Shown: one piece after another, positions 46,690 through 55,869 of the stretch
How positions within the stretch are numbered: position 1 is the stretch's first letter
Layout: each line of letters begins with the position of its first letter
Source: Saccharicrinis sp050589685
GTDB lineage: Bacteria > Bacteroidota > Bacteroidia > Bacteroidales > Marinilabiliaceae
DNA: 64,000 nt
Assembly (NCBI RefSeq): GCF_050589685.1
Contig: NZ_JBNGOS010000023.1
Location: forward strand, 1-64,000
Reading direction: 5' to 3'
Translations under genes and position numbers: made by a program
The notes under the pieces: model-generated
The model's input: only the letters and a program-made list of their open reading frames with translations
What the model was told of the DNA's origin: nothing
The model's database searches: none

Positions 46690-48351
46690 TTAAAGATTGT
46701 CTTTTGTAACAAAGCATGACGAATTATATGTACCATCACTTAATATAATGGTATATACACCTTCCTGGAAATGTTTCATATTGATAACATGTTTATAATC
46801 TCCATTCTTACTGGATTTACTTTCACCAGTATTAATGTCGCTGTTATAAACAATATTGCCACCATCGTTAATAACTTTAATGCTAACAAATGAACTTTCT
46901 GTTTGATATGTTAGGTATACCAGATCATGGGTTGGATTAGGGGAATAACTTGTAAACTTTATTGTAGGGAAAACTATATTTGGATTATATTCAAAAGGAC
47001 CCAAGTCGGGTGCTGATCCTGAATATGGAATACCCACATACACTCCTTTGTCAATCAAGTCACTGGTCGAACTTAGTTTAAACGCGTCCCCAATATCAGG
47101 CAGCGATCCATCTGCTTTTCTCGGTGCGCTCAATATCGCCTGCGTTGCAGCAGAATCGGGCAACAAGGCCCATTGAGAATCTTCCTGGTTGTGGGACCAC
47201 CCAATTGTATTATTGTACGTATATAAATAACCGTCGGATTTCCAGACCCAGGTATTATGGTCCCCTTGCCAAAACTCGGATTTTTTACCCCCGCAAGAAA
47301 CCAGATTTAATTGATCTAAGGATTTGTTTGTGTTGTTGTAATTAATGTTGTTGTGGAATTTTAAATAGGTGTCGCCCACGGCACAGTCCCAATCGCCTAT
47401 TATGGACTGGAACCCTATTTCGCATTTATAGGAAAGGTTGTTGAAAAAATTACCAATAGGGCCATTGGTTTGGTGGTGGATATTCTGGAAGGAGTATGCG
47501 GGCCCTTTGTTCCAGGCAGCAATACAGCGTTGCGTGATCCGGTTCTCGGCATGTTCTATATATCCAGGGCCATATTTTATTCCAACACCGGCACCGCCAC
47601 TCAAAAAACCGTTGCAAAAGGTCCAGCAACCATCGACTAACATTTCAGTTGCCCAGCTGGCCTCTATTCCATCATCGGAACATCGCCATGCCCTGCAGCC
47701 TATCATTTCGCCGTAGTCTGTGGTCTCACCCCCACTGGCAATGGCAAAACCATCGGGTTTGTTGCCCGGATCGTCCGACTTCAGGTTATAGTGTTCGTAA
47801 CTGTCGTTGTTGTAACAGTACAGTGTGTCCCAGGCATTTATTGTAAAACCGTAGCCCCCGCTGTTCCGGCTTATGCAGTTCTCTATTTGAATGGTTCCGT
47901 TTTCATAGAAAACAGCCTGGCGGATTATTTGGTTCCATTTGTTTTGCCACTTGTTTTGAAAAACCAGACCCTTGAACAACACATAGCTTGTATGCCATGC
48001 TTCAAACAGTTCTTCGTAATTGGTTGTGTTTGTTCCGTCCAGTATTGGGGTCTCGCCAGGATAGTTCATAAAACATATCCAGTTGTTGCGGGTTCCGCTA
48101 TTGCCATGTCCCGTCCTAGGGTCATAGGTAACTTTTTCTCCCGAACCTACGTAGTATGTTCCCCCTCTGAAGTAGACTGTGTCGCCGGCCTGGGCAGAAT
48201 CAAATGCCTTTTGCCAGGTGCCGAATGGTAGTTCGTACGTGCCCGGATTGTTGTCGTCCCCGTACACGGCTACGTAATAGTCACCACCGATATCTTGTGC
48301 CGACAGAAGTATTGGCAGTGATACCAGTAATGTTAAAAATAAATTTTTCAT
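46690..48351 (-). CDS. Right-handed parallel beta-helix protein with T9SS sorting domain
   Basis: The 553-residue protein has a signal peptide (ILLSAQ at about 19) and the entry block YYVAVYGDDNNPGTYELPF, then WQKAFDSAQAGDTVYFRGGTY, typical of pectate-lyase-like beta-helix proteins (PL9/DUF1565 type). Coil repeats follow (FINYP-like and IQIENCISRNSGGYGF segments) to about residue 440. The last about 85 residues (SPNPTHDLVYLTYQTE ... FQEGVYTIILSDG) form a T9SS type A tail. It is probably a secreted polysaccharide lyase or binding protein; catalytic residues cannot be assigned by eye. It is the only gene on this strand for many kb and has its own promoter and terminator. Confidence 0.85.
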   Translation of the reverse strand: MKNLFLTLLVSLPILLSAQDIGGDYYVAVYGDDNNPGTYELPFGTWQKAFDSAQAGDTVYFRGGTYYVGSGEKVTYDPRTGHGNSGTRNNWICFMNYPGETPILDGTNTTNYEELFEAWHTSYVLFKGLVFQNKWQNKWNQIIRQAVFYENGTIQIENCISRNSGGYGFTINAWDTLYCYNNDSYEHYNLKSDDPGNKPDGFAIASGGETTDYGEMIGCRAWRCSDDGIEASWATEMLVDGCWTFCNGFLSGGAGVGIKYGPGYIEHAENRITQRCIAAWNKGPAYSFQNIHHQTNGPIGNFFNNLSYKCEIGFQSIIGDWDCAVGDTYLKFHNNINYNNTNKSLDQLNLVSCGGKKSEFWQGDHNTWVWKSDGYLYTYNNTIGWSHNQEDSQWALLPDSAATQAILSAPRKADGSLPDIGDAFKLSSTSDLIDKGVYVGIPYSGSAPDLGPFEYNPNIVFPTIKFTSYSPNPTHDLVYLTYQTESSFVSIKVINDGGNIVYNSDINTGESKSSKNGDYKHVINMKHFQEGVYTIILSDGTYNSSCFVTKDNL

Positions 48352-48381
48352 GTTGTGTTGATTATTGTGTTGTTAATAATG

Positions 48382-48389
48382 CAAATATA
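48382..48389 (-). promoter_or_regulatory. Probable -7 box of the beta-helix gene
   Basis: On the minus strand TATATTTG matches TAnnTTTG exactly, about 31 bp before the start codon at 48351. No clear TTTG is seen at the -33 distance. Confidence 0.5.
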
Positions 48390-48502
48390 GTTATAATGTT
48401 GATATTTTTATACCTCATAAAATTTGAAGGTGAATTTGCATTTCGCCAAATGTGCATACGCATCATTATACTATAATGTTTCATAATAATTTGCAAAAAA
48501 AA

Positions 48503-49362
48503 CGGTTGAGAATAATTTGGCATATATATATTATTTGCTTTTGGCAATACCGCTAATCCCAATGGGGTTTCTATCTCTCTTAGAAATGTAGGAGCATTTA
48601 TGAAGGATTTTTGGGAAATAGGCTTTGATATAAATGAGATCGGCAGATTTTTTGCAAAGTTTCTGTGCAGTCTTTTTGGGTTCCACTGACAAGAGGAGGT
48701 TGTATATATACTATTCCTCACGACTGATTAATTCTTTTTATGCATACGAATTACTGGAAGATCAAATATTAACGTTTGGGGCAATGGCACCCTCAATGAT
48801 TCGTTTTTTAAGACCATATTTTGATGAAATTCACCTCCCAGACCTTAAGTATAATGCTTTAACAGCTGAGGCTTCCTATTCGATTTAGTCAAAAAATGGG
48901 CTAATTGTATTCCCAATTCAAAAATATTTGATTTATATGGTATTACAGAAGCGACATTCTATTGCACGTCGAATCGGATAAACAGAAATTGCAACAAAAA
49001 ACCTTAATGGCATGCTTTCTATGGGTAAGCCGATGATGAGGGTAATGGCTATAATTTGTGATGAAGATGGAAATGTTGTTGAATATAGTGCAAAAAAGGA
49101 GTTGTGCGAGGCCTGAGCACATGTTATTACAGGTTTTTTAGAAAAAAAAAGAATAGATCTGCATTCTTTGATATGAGCATTGACGGAATAGCTTATCGTT
49201 TTTATAAAACTGGTGACGGTTGTTTTTATGAGGACGGACGTATTATAATTAAAAGGGCGTTTAGGCCATCAGGTTAAGGTGCATGGATTCCTTATTGAAT
49301 AAGGAGAAATAGAGTGTCATGCAAGGGAATTTACAAAGGACTTAATGTGGTTGTAATCCTCT
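48503..49362 (+). pseudogene. Decayed AMP-forming adenylation enzyme (DltA-like)
   Basis: Fragments in shifting frames align in order with the adenylation family: ENNLAY, then ILFAFGNTANPNGVSISLRN (the P-loop, normally LFTSGSTGxPKGV), FMKDFWEIGFDIN, YELLEDQILTFGAMAPSM with FLRPYFDEIHLP, FDLYGITEATFYCT (normally LYGPTEAT), GKPMMRVMAIICDEDGNVVEY, a KTGDG/FYEDG segment, and IECHAREFTKDL. Frameshifts (one in the TA run near 48525) and several in-frame stops show it is dead. An 84-codon open stretch at 48634-48888 is only its middle. Such enzymes activate amino acids for a carrier protein. The live MBOAT and DltD-like genes follow. Confidence 0.85.
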
Positions 49363-49403
49363 TCAATAATATTTAAGAAAATACTGTTTGTCGCTTTTTG
49401 ACT

Positions 49404-49670
49404 ATCTAGGATTAAAAACTAGCGTTCCTGCCGTACGGAGGTCCAAAGTACACGTTGCCAACCCCAGTTTCCTCTGTTTTTGTCCTTTCCTGTTCATTTT
49501 GTTGATAAAGAACGCTCCTCATCGCTAAGATGATCCTACATCTCTGCTTCAAGGGCACCCTCTAAAAACTCTTTCAATATAGGCGCAAAAACACCGCTTT
49601 TTTCCGTTAATGATTTTCCACTTTTTAGCTGCTCCGATTCCAGATCTCGCATCGCAATGTGCATTGATGA
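49404..49670 (-). mobile_element. IS256-family transposase N-terminal remnant
   Basis: Minus-strand translation gives a start MHIAMRDLESEQLKSGK, then VFAPILKEFLEGALEAEM, a stop codon where DDHL would follow, DHLSDEERS, and in a second frame NRKGQKQRK and LRTAGTLVFNPR. That series is the conserved N-terminal third of IS256-type transposases. The C-terminal DDE region and terminal repeats are absent. Two stops and a frameshift make it a scar. It lies between the dead adenylation gene and the MBOAT gene. The rest of the gap to 49911 shows no gene. Confidence 0.72.
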
Positions 49671-49911
49671 TTCTTTCTCCTTTGCATTAAGCTGCAATAT
49701 CAATATTTATTCACTTATGAACAGAGTTGGAATTACAGTCTCAGCTGTATCTCATTTTTTAATTGATATAAAAATCTCATTTTTTTGATACGGTAATTTT
49801 CAGCACTTGTCACTTGATTCATCGTGTTTGGTCAAAATGGAAAGGTGGGTATTGTAACTGCGCATATTATTTTGATATTTTAGGGCGTTTTTAATTGTAA
49901 AAATTGAGTTA

Positions 49912-51345
49912 ATGGATTTCGTTTCAATTCAGTTCGTCATCGCAGTTATAGTATGCACTATTGTTTATTATAGCTTAGGGAATAGATATAAAAATGGATT
50001 TCTTATTTTATTAAGTTGTTTATTTATAGGCAGTTTAGATTATCTTTTATTACCCTACGTAATAATTTATGCTTTATTTAATTATTATATAGGTATAAAA
50101 TTAGCTGCCACTAGTAAAAAGAAATTGGTATTTAGGATTGGTATATGGATTAACTTGTTACAGCTTGGATTGCTTAAATATGCATCTTTTACTTTTGATC
50201 CGATGTTAGATGTATTGGATACCAGTATTCGGTTCTCAAAAATTTCTGAATTTATTGTTCCGTTTGGCATATCATATATAACCCTTCAGGGTATAGGTTA
50301 CCTCATTAATATTCAGAAAGGGTGGGAGAAACCAGAATCATATTTTCCTAATCTGCTATTGTATTTTACATTTTTTCCAAAATTTTTATCGGGACCCATT
50401 GAACGCTCTAATCATTTTATTCCCCAAATTAAAAAATGGGGGTCTTTAAACGAAGCTAATATTATTTCCGGAGCGAGGATAATACTGTATGGATTTTTTA
50501 AGAAAGTTGCCATTGCCAATCAGTTAGCTCCTTACGTGCTAAGCAATAACATGGAGTTTAATTCTTCGGATGGATTTAGTTTGTGGACAATATTTTTAGT
50601 ACAACCATTGTACCTGTATTTTGACTTTTCGGGATATACAGATATTGCCATAGGATTTGCAAAAATGTTTGGAATTGATCTGCTACCTAATTTCAACCGC
50701 CCATTCTTTTCTCAGAACATGACTAACTTTTGGAAAAGGTTTCACATATCTCTTTCATCGTGGTTTAACGATTACATTTTTAAGCAAACCATGTTTAAGC
50801 GAAGGAAATGGGGCGAGTTTGCGCCGGTTTATGCCCTGATAATTACGTGGGTATTGTTTGGGATATGGCATGGAGCGGGTTGGACTTTTATGCTATTAGG
50901 TTTTTTGCAGGCAATAGCTATTATCTACGAATATTTCACCAGGAAATGGAGGAAAAAGTTATTTTCATCAATGGGCCAACCCGTTAGCAAAATGATTGGT
51001 CGTATAGCCACTTATTTGTTTTATTGCATATCAATGGTGTTCTTTTTTTCTCCAAGTCTCGGGACGATTGCATTGTTCATGAAAGGACTTTTCACTAAAA
51101 GTATGAGTGTATCCCTCGATGGCATTAGCACTATTCCATACATGCTTTTGATTTATATTCCTATCATATTTTTTGTGGAATTGTTGCAAGAAGACTATCC
51201 AAACCAATATAATAAAATCGAACGTAACTGGTATAGAAATAGCAAAAGGAACCAGTTTTTAAGATGGACACTTTATTCTTTAATAATCACTATTTTGATA
51301 ATAGTTGGTTTTGAAGAACAGCAGTTTGTTTACGTGGATTTCTAA
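49912..51345 (+). CDS. MBOAT-family membrane O-acyltransferase (AlgI/DltB-like)
   Basis: The 477-residue protein has about 10-12 membrane helices and the family motifs FFPKFLSGPIERSN, YLYFDFSGYTDIAIG, FWKRFHISLSSWFNDYIF and the catalytic-histidine motif FGIWHGAGWTF (His near residue 322). It transfers acyl groups across the membrane to polysaccharides (AlgI) or D-alanyl groups to teichoic acid (DltB). The next gene encodes an SGNH/DltD-like protein, a standard partner. The DltA-like ligase just upstream is decayed, so the acyl donor is uncertain. Confidence 0.92.
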   Translation: MDFVSIQFVIAVIVCTIVYYSLGNRYKNGFLILLSCLFIGSLDYLLLPYVIIYALFNYYIGIKLAATSKKKLVFRIGIWINLLQLGLLKYASFTFDPMLDVLDTSIRFSKISEFIVPFGISYITLQGIGYLINIQKGWEKPESYFPNLLLYFTFFPKFLSGPIERSNHFIPQIKKWGSLNEANIISGARIILYGFFKKVAIANQLAPYVLSNNMEFNSSDGFSLWTIFLVQPLYLYFDFSGYTDIAIGFAKMFGIDLLPNFNRPFFSQNMTNFWKRFHISLSSWFNDYIFKQTMFKRRKWGEFAPVYALIITWVLFGIWHGAGWTFMLLGFLQAIAIIYEYFTRKWRKKLFSSMGQPVSKMIGRIATYLFYCISMVFFFSPSLGTIALFMKGLFTKSMSVSLDGISTIPYMLLIYIPIIFFVELLQEDYPNQYNKIERNWYRNSKRNQFLRWTLYSLIITILIIVGFEEQQFVYVDF

Positions 51346-51430
51346 ATTATTTCCTTTGCTGAATAAAGGCAGGGATGATTAATCGATCATGGCTTTGTGT
51401 TTCAAGTGATAAGGTGAGTGGATATACGAT

Positions 51431-52321
51431 ATGATTAAAAAAATATATATGAAGAATCTAGTTAAAAAAGGGTTACTTTTTGGTTTGTTTTTACTTCTGT
51501 TTTCTTTTATTGTTAATTATCTTTATTACCGGGTTGTTGTGGCAACAGATTGGGACATGGGTAAAAGAATAGAGTCTATTAATTTTGTGGATCCAGACTA
51601 TGAATTGTTGGTTTTGGGCTCAAGCCTAGCACAATATGGTGTAGATACGGAGTTGCTCACCTCAAAAGGGATAAAAGCATATAATATGGGGATGGTGGGT
51701 AGTTCAGTAAAAACAGGATTTATTCAATTAAAGGAGTATATTGAGAATTATAACATAAATCCAAAGTACGTTATATTGGCGGTAAATGCTACTATTGAAA
51801 CATTTGATCCGACAGGTATTCATCCGGTTGTGGAGTTTACTATGAAAGATCAGGAGTATGACTATAGTGACATTCCGGTATCGAAGTTTAGATGGCAAGG
51901 GCATGAATTATTTAAAAAAGCCTTCTCAAAAGAGTACAGGAGCGGTGTTGTTTCGTATGGGCAAGTAAAAAGAACTAAAGTCGTTCCTGATAATTCTGAC
52001 TATAAAGAGGAACTTCTGGACTTAGATGAATATAAATCTGCAGATTGGATAAAAGAGATTGCCGTGCTTTGTGATAAAAACAATATTGAGTTATTTGTCG
52101 TTGAAATACCGACAGTGAATGAATATCAGAATCTTTCAGACGTTGGGCCTTACAAAATTAAATATAGTGAGGGGTGTACCGTGAATCTTTATAATTTTAA
52201 TTCAAGAGAGTTTTGTTCTTTTATAAACCAATCTGAGGATTGGGTAGGGTTATCTCATTTTAATGCTAAGGGAGCAGCTAAATTTACTCAGGAGTTGGTG
52301 AGAACGATTCCATTGGATTAA
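51431..52321 (+). CDS. Membrane-anchored SGNH/DltD-like protein
   Basis: The 296-residue protein has a single N-terminal membrane helix (KKGLLFGLFLLLFSFIVNYLYY) and a periplasmic domain with LLVLGSSLAQYGVD (SGNH block I, nucleophile Ser near residue 64), YNMGMVGSSVKTG (block II-like) and a C-terminal LSHFNAKGAAKFT that places a catalytic His. Partners of MBOAT proteins such as DltD, AlgJ and AlgX share this fold and complete acyl transfer to the polymer. The gap from the MBOAT stop is 85 bp. ATG 51449 is an alternative start. Confidence 0.78.
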   Translation: MIKKIYMKNLVKKGLLFGLFLLLFSFIVNYLYYRVVVATDWDMGKRIESINFVDPDYELLVLGSSLAQYGVDTELLTSKGIKAYNMGMVGSSVKTGFIQLKEYIENYNINPKYVILAVNATIETFDPTGIHPVVEFTMKDQEYDYSDIPVSKFRWQGHELFKKAFSKEYRSGVVSYGQVKRTKVVPDNSDYKEELLDLDEYKSADWIKEIAVLCDKNNIELFVVEIPTVNEYQNLSDVGPYKIKYSEGCTVNLYNFNSREFCSFINQSEDWVGLSHFNAKGAAKFTQELVRTIPLD

Positions 52322-52381
52322 ATTGATTCGGGTAATAATTGGTTATACTTCGCGCTCTGAAAGAAGAAAAAGTAATGGTAT

Positions 52382-52413
52382 AGTAAAGCCGGGAATAATT
52401 TTCCGGCTTTACT
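52382..52413 (+). terminator. Hairpin terminator after the SGNH/DltD-like gene
   Basis: AGTAAAGCCGG (52382-52392) and CCGGCTTTACT (52403-52413) form a perfect 11-bp stem with a 10-base loop, 61 bp past the stop codon. The downstream T-tract is weak, so it may be a 3'-end stabiliser. Confidence 0.7.
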
Positions 52414-53060
52414 GTTAATGCCTTTCACCTTTACTTAAAGATCCTATGCAAGAGATTACTGACCGACTCAGTATTGTTTAGTCTATCGTATTGATTTATA
52501 TAGCAAGCGTTTTAAACGAGTAAGCATACTGTATGGGTAATTAATCCGCCTTCAGGCAAAAGCGTTAAAAAAATCAGTATTCGAAGCGTTAAGAAAGAAT
52601 TTTGGCGATAAGTGAGTGTAATATTAAGCTTGCTTAGGTATTAAAGAACGGAGCAAAAAATAAATAAAAGTAAAAGCTGTTTGAACGTAGTAAGCCTGTC
52701 TGGTCGGGAGGCGGGTTTTTTTTAAGGGATGAGCACTTATTTTTAGCTTTTTCATGTCAGAAACGGGTTTTTTTCCGTTTTGCAGCTGCAGGCAATTCGA
52801 GCGTAGCCGAAATCATGAACACCGTTGAGATATAAAAACAGAGGTGAACTTAAAATGAAAAGCCCGTCGGTATCAGAAAAAAAGCTTTAGGTTTTTAGTA
52901 GGGTGGTTTTGTAGGATTCTAGTGTATGCAAGAGACGATTATGTAAATGTTGGTGTTTCGTTAATTAGAGATTTTATTTGGACTTAAAATTAACATAGAA
53001 TATATCAAGCGTTTACTGCTTGCGGAATATTTGCTAACTGCGTGTTGTATATTGATTGAA

Positions 53061-53096
53061 ACCCCGAATTAAAGGCACACTGGCCTGTCTCGGGGT
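53061..53096 (-). terminator. Possible terminator of the minus-strand lipoprotein gene
   Basis: ACCCCGA (53061-53067) pairs with TCGGGGT (53090-53096), with an inner AGGC/GCCT pair. It begins 59 bp beyond the stop of the gene at 53155. Only a short T run follows on the minus strand. Confidence 0.5.
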
Positions 53097-53154
53097 ATGA
53101 TTTTCTCCAAAAAGTTATCTTCGAATCGATAAATTATGGTAGTAGCGACTAGCT

Positions 53155-54018
53155 TTATTCGCCAGTTAGAGCGGTGGTTTCCCCATTGTTCTCAATCACA
53201 TCTATTATTCTGTTGAAGAGTAGTTTTGAAGCTCTGGTTGAAAATTCCTTGTTGGGGTGCGAATCATTTTTAGAAACTGCATATTCTTCTTTTAGATACA
53301 AACCTCCTTCGGTTTCTAAGCTATATAAGTCCCACAAATAGATGTTGTCATTTTCCAAATCCCATTCGTTCCTTACCCATTCAAAGAATTTCCTGGCTCT
53401 GCGAGCCTGGTCTTCGGGTAAGTTACTTTCTACTTGCACGGCTCCCGTAAACAGAATGAATTTGTTCTTAGGGAAAGTATGAAGTTTATCCCTAAGTGCC
53501 AAATATTGAAGCTTATAGTTGGCTATTGTTCGTGCAGAAGAATTAATGTCTGCAGAATCCAGGTCTTCCCTTATGTTGGTCACCGGAAAACAGTGTTTAA
53601 AAGTAATAACCTGATAATCTTTGGTAAGTATCTCTAAAGTAGGTTCTTTCTTAAATGGTTTGTCGCCAGCATTTTTTACCCATATGTTATAATAATCGAA
53701 AGGATTGTTATTCCAGCCGTAGGGCGAAGCTTTGGGAAAATCCATTTCTGAAATAGAATAATTTCGCTTATGATTTTTGTTATAAGATTTAAAATAAGAT
53801 GGTAACAACGCTTTTTTGCTTAACTTATCATCGATAGATGGAGATATTTTTCGAATTACCCTTCTTAAAAGTGAAGGAGGTTGGCCATGCCAAATGTAAT
53901 TTCCAGTGCTATGATGAAGAAATAATATTTTAATATCAGGTTTCTCAGCTTCTTGCTTACATGACATTATGGGGAGAAACAAAATAAAAACTAATAGTAA
54001 TAAAAGGTTTGTCTTCAT
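53155..54018 (-). CDS. Lipoprotein, possible SGNH-type hydrolase
   Basis: The 287-residue protein has a lipoprotein signal with Cys at residue 20 (LPIMSC). The mature part starts with IKILFLHHSTGNYIWHG, where a Ser in a short loop after a beta strand fits an SGNH block I, and near the end has NDSHPNKEFSTRASKLLF, a possible catalytic D/H region. Between them, KFILFTGAVQVESNLPEDQARRA reads like a block III strand. I do not recognise a named family. It is divergently oriented to the paralogous lipoprotein gene at 54131, with 112 bp between starts. Confidence 0.6.
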   Translation of the reverse strand: MKTNLLLLLVFILFLPIMSCKQEAEKPDIKILFLHHSTGNYIWHGQPPSLLRRVIRKISPSIDDKLSKKALLPSYFKSYNKNHKRNYSISEMDFPKASPYGWNNNPFDYYNIWVKNAGDKPFKKEPTLEILTKDYQVITFKHCFPVTNIREDLDSADINSSARTIANYKLQYLALRDKLHTFPKNKFILFTGAVQVESNLPEDQARRARKFFEWVRNEWDLENDNIYLWDLYSLETEGGLYLKEEYAVSKNDSHPNKEFSTRASKLLFNRIIDVIENNGETTALTGE

Positions 54019-54130
54019 AATAAATTAGTTTATAAATATTAATTTTAAGTTGATCTTTTTATGGGTTAATGTGGTTTGTTCTAAAAATACGTATATTTAT
54101 TATTCTTTTATAAATTTTTTGACAAATACT

Positions 54131-55189
54131 ATGAAAAATAATACTGTACTAATTGCTGTTGGTTTACTGATAATAAATGTTATTTCATGTGAGAGTAACA
54201 ATAAGGAAAATAGAATACTTCCAACAGATGAAATACCTCCAATAACCACTTATAAGGATTCTCAGATAGTTGCAGATCATAACGTAGTAGAATTGTATGA
54301 TGATATTCCTCAGCGGTGGATTGATAGTGTGAAGACAAAATTGGTTTGGATTCAGGGCATGTCACACGGCTATGGTTATTTTAGAGGTGCTGAATTGTTG
54401 GAGGCCATAGACAACAGGTTTCAGGTGGAAATTTGGTATCATACTGCTGAACCGGAAGATGTCGGGAATGGATTAAGGTTGGGGCGGCCTCTTTTTGGGA
54501 GCGAAAGTAGCTGGACTCGACCGGCAGGAATCGATGCAACAAATAAAGCTATTCGTAATCTTTACTATAAAAGAAACCCATATGATTTTGTGTGGTTTGG
54601 CTGGAGTTATCAATCTACTTGGCAGAACGGTTTGACAGATCGGGATCCCATCTATGACGTAGGGTGGGCTGGATCGACGCAAAGTGGCCCTGACGGGAAC
54701 CTCGCATGGGGACTAGATGCAGAAGACCAGGTATTAACCGGTAACAGGGTTTGTATGGATACTTATCTAGACGCAGTGGAGCAGTTTAACCAATATTGTA
54801 CCGCCAATGCGATTGATACAAAATATTTTTTCTCTAATGGTGTAGTGGACTTAAATGCCGGCACGGAACTTGGATTTCAAAGAGAATTAAAAAATCAGCA
54901 CATCAGGAATTATATATCGGGTAGAGCAGGGGTGACTTATTTTTTTGATTATGCGGATATCTTAATCCATAATGATAAAGGTGAAAAGTATCAGGTCAAA
55001 TGGAATGACAATGGAAAAATTAGGCTGCACGATCAGATTCATCCTGATAATTTGTCCGACAATACTGGTGTAGAAATAGGAGAAGGTGTGATGGATGACC
55101 ATGTCGGTGATGTAGGGGCAGTACGTTTGGCCAAAGCCATGTGGTGGTTATTGGCCAGGGCATCCGGTTGGGATGGCAAGTCGCAATGA
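54131..55189 (+). CDS. Lipoprotein of unknown function, possible SGNH fold; paralogue of 55870 gene
   Basis: I start at ATG 54131, because it gives a proper lipoprotein signal (Cys20, INVISC); the longer frame from 54050 buries it. The 352-residue protein carries VELYDDIP, LVWIQGMSHGYGYFRG, RPLFGSESSWTRPAG, LTGNRVCMDTYLDAV and LHDQIHPDN, then GDVGAVRLAKAMWWLLARASG. The DQIH segment looks like an SGNH D-x-x-H and the GMSHG segment a possible block I. I cannot name the family. The 55870 gene matches it over about 300 residues with most positions identical, but that one carries a T9SS tail instead of a lipid anchor. Confidence 0.65.
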   Translation: MKNNTVLIAVGLLIINVISCESNNKENRILPTDEIPPITTYKDSQIVADHNVVELYDDIPQRWIDSVKTKLVWIQGMSHGYGYFRGAELLEAIDNRFQVEIWYHTAEPEDVGNGLRLGRPLFGSESSWTRPAGIDATNKAIRNLYYKRNPYDFVWFGWSYQSTWQNGLTDRDPIYDVGWAGSTQSGPDGNLAWGLDAEDQVLTGNRVCMDTYLDAVEQFNQYCTANAIDTKYFFSNGVVDLNAGTELGFQRELKNQHIRNYISGRAGVTYFFDYADILIHNDKGEKYQVKWNDNGKIRLHDQIHPDNLSDNTGVEIGEGVMDDHVGDVGAVRLAKAMWWLLARASGWDGKSQ

Positions 55190-55273
55190 ATTATGGTGGC
55201 AATATAGAGTATCCCGGATGTTGATTGTGCGGCAATAGCCAGCGCTGTTTCGACTTGTGCAATTCTTTATCAG

Positions 55274-55463
55274 ATGCATATTGCGGGTTTAACCCGGATT
55301 ATGTATTGGAGGTTCGTCATGAGCATTGCAAGTACAATAAAACAAGGCATTACTGAAACGAGGCATAGCATCGTTCTGGTGTGTTGAAGTGATGCAACGA
55401 AGTGCCTTGTTTTAAAGTAATTTCAATGTGTAATAGAATTTATAATGCATATTGCGGGTTTAA
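55274..55463 (+). repeat. Dispersed structured intergenic repeat, copy B, with flanking 19-bp direct repeats
   Basis: The exact word ATGCATATTGCGGGTTTAA occurs at 55274-55292 and 55445-55463 (171 bp apart). Between them is a perfect 11-bp inverted repeat, AAAACAAGGCA (55339-55349) with TGCCTTGTTTT (55403-55413), around a loop with the conserved blocks TACTGAAACG and TCTGGTGTGTTGAAG. The segment 55298-55463 aligns with 34865-35028. The rest of the 680-bp gap to 55869 shows no gene apart from a promoter-like box at 55725. Confidence 0.75.
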
Positions 55464-55724
55464 AGTATCTCCTAATTATCTATGAATAAATAACAGTTCT
55501 ATTGAGAATCAGATAAATAGTCTTATGGAATTATGTAACCTTTCTTTTGGTAATTCGTAAAGAAGTTTGTAATTATAAATTGTTATTTATTGAAGCGATC
55601 TCTTTTATGGGAAATAATAAAAGTATCCTTAAATTTGTAACATCAATAGGATAGAGACAAGTTTTTTTAACGTTTCGTATAAAACAATTAAAATATTAAT
55701 AATATCGAAGTTCATTATTATTGT

Positions 55725-55732
55725 TATTTTTG
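55725..55732 (+). promoter_or_regulatory. Probable -7 box for the T9SS paralogue gene
   Basis: TATTTTTG matches TAnnTTTG exactly, giving a leader of about 130 bases before the start at 55870. No firm -33 box was found. Confidence 0.4.
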
Positions 55733-55869
55733 TATGCCGAATTTAAACAACTACAATAACTGGAAGATAGGTGGTAACAGCTGAGAATAAGTTTTTTGAG
55801 GATTTTTAATTGAATTCTGAATAAAACCGGAGTTGTTAATAAAAGTGAAAAAGATTAAATTTTTGAGTT

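Larger units (their letters stand above)
52322..53154 (+). other. 833-bp intergenic region
   Basis: No gene is recognisable. It holds a clear hairpin at 52382-52413, a GGGAGGCGGGTTTTTTTT run near 52703-52722 that could end a transcript, and a hairpin at 53061-53096 facing the minus-strand gene. Stop codons are frequent in all frames. Confidence 0.6.

Noticed and set aside
47124..48231. Plus-strand reading frames over the beta-helix gene
   Set aside because: They lie opposite a well-supported minus-strand gene with signal peptide, T9SS tail, promoter and terminator; no family motif is visible.
48634..48888. Small independent gene of 84 codons
   Set aside because: Its sequence continues the adenylation-enzyme similarity on both sides in other frames, so it is part of a pseudogene.
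34865..55463. Dispersed repeat as an integron attC site
   Set aside because: No GTTRRRY/RYYYAAC core pair at the right places and no integrase nearby.
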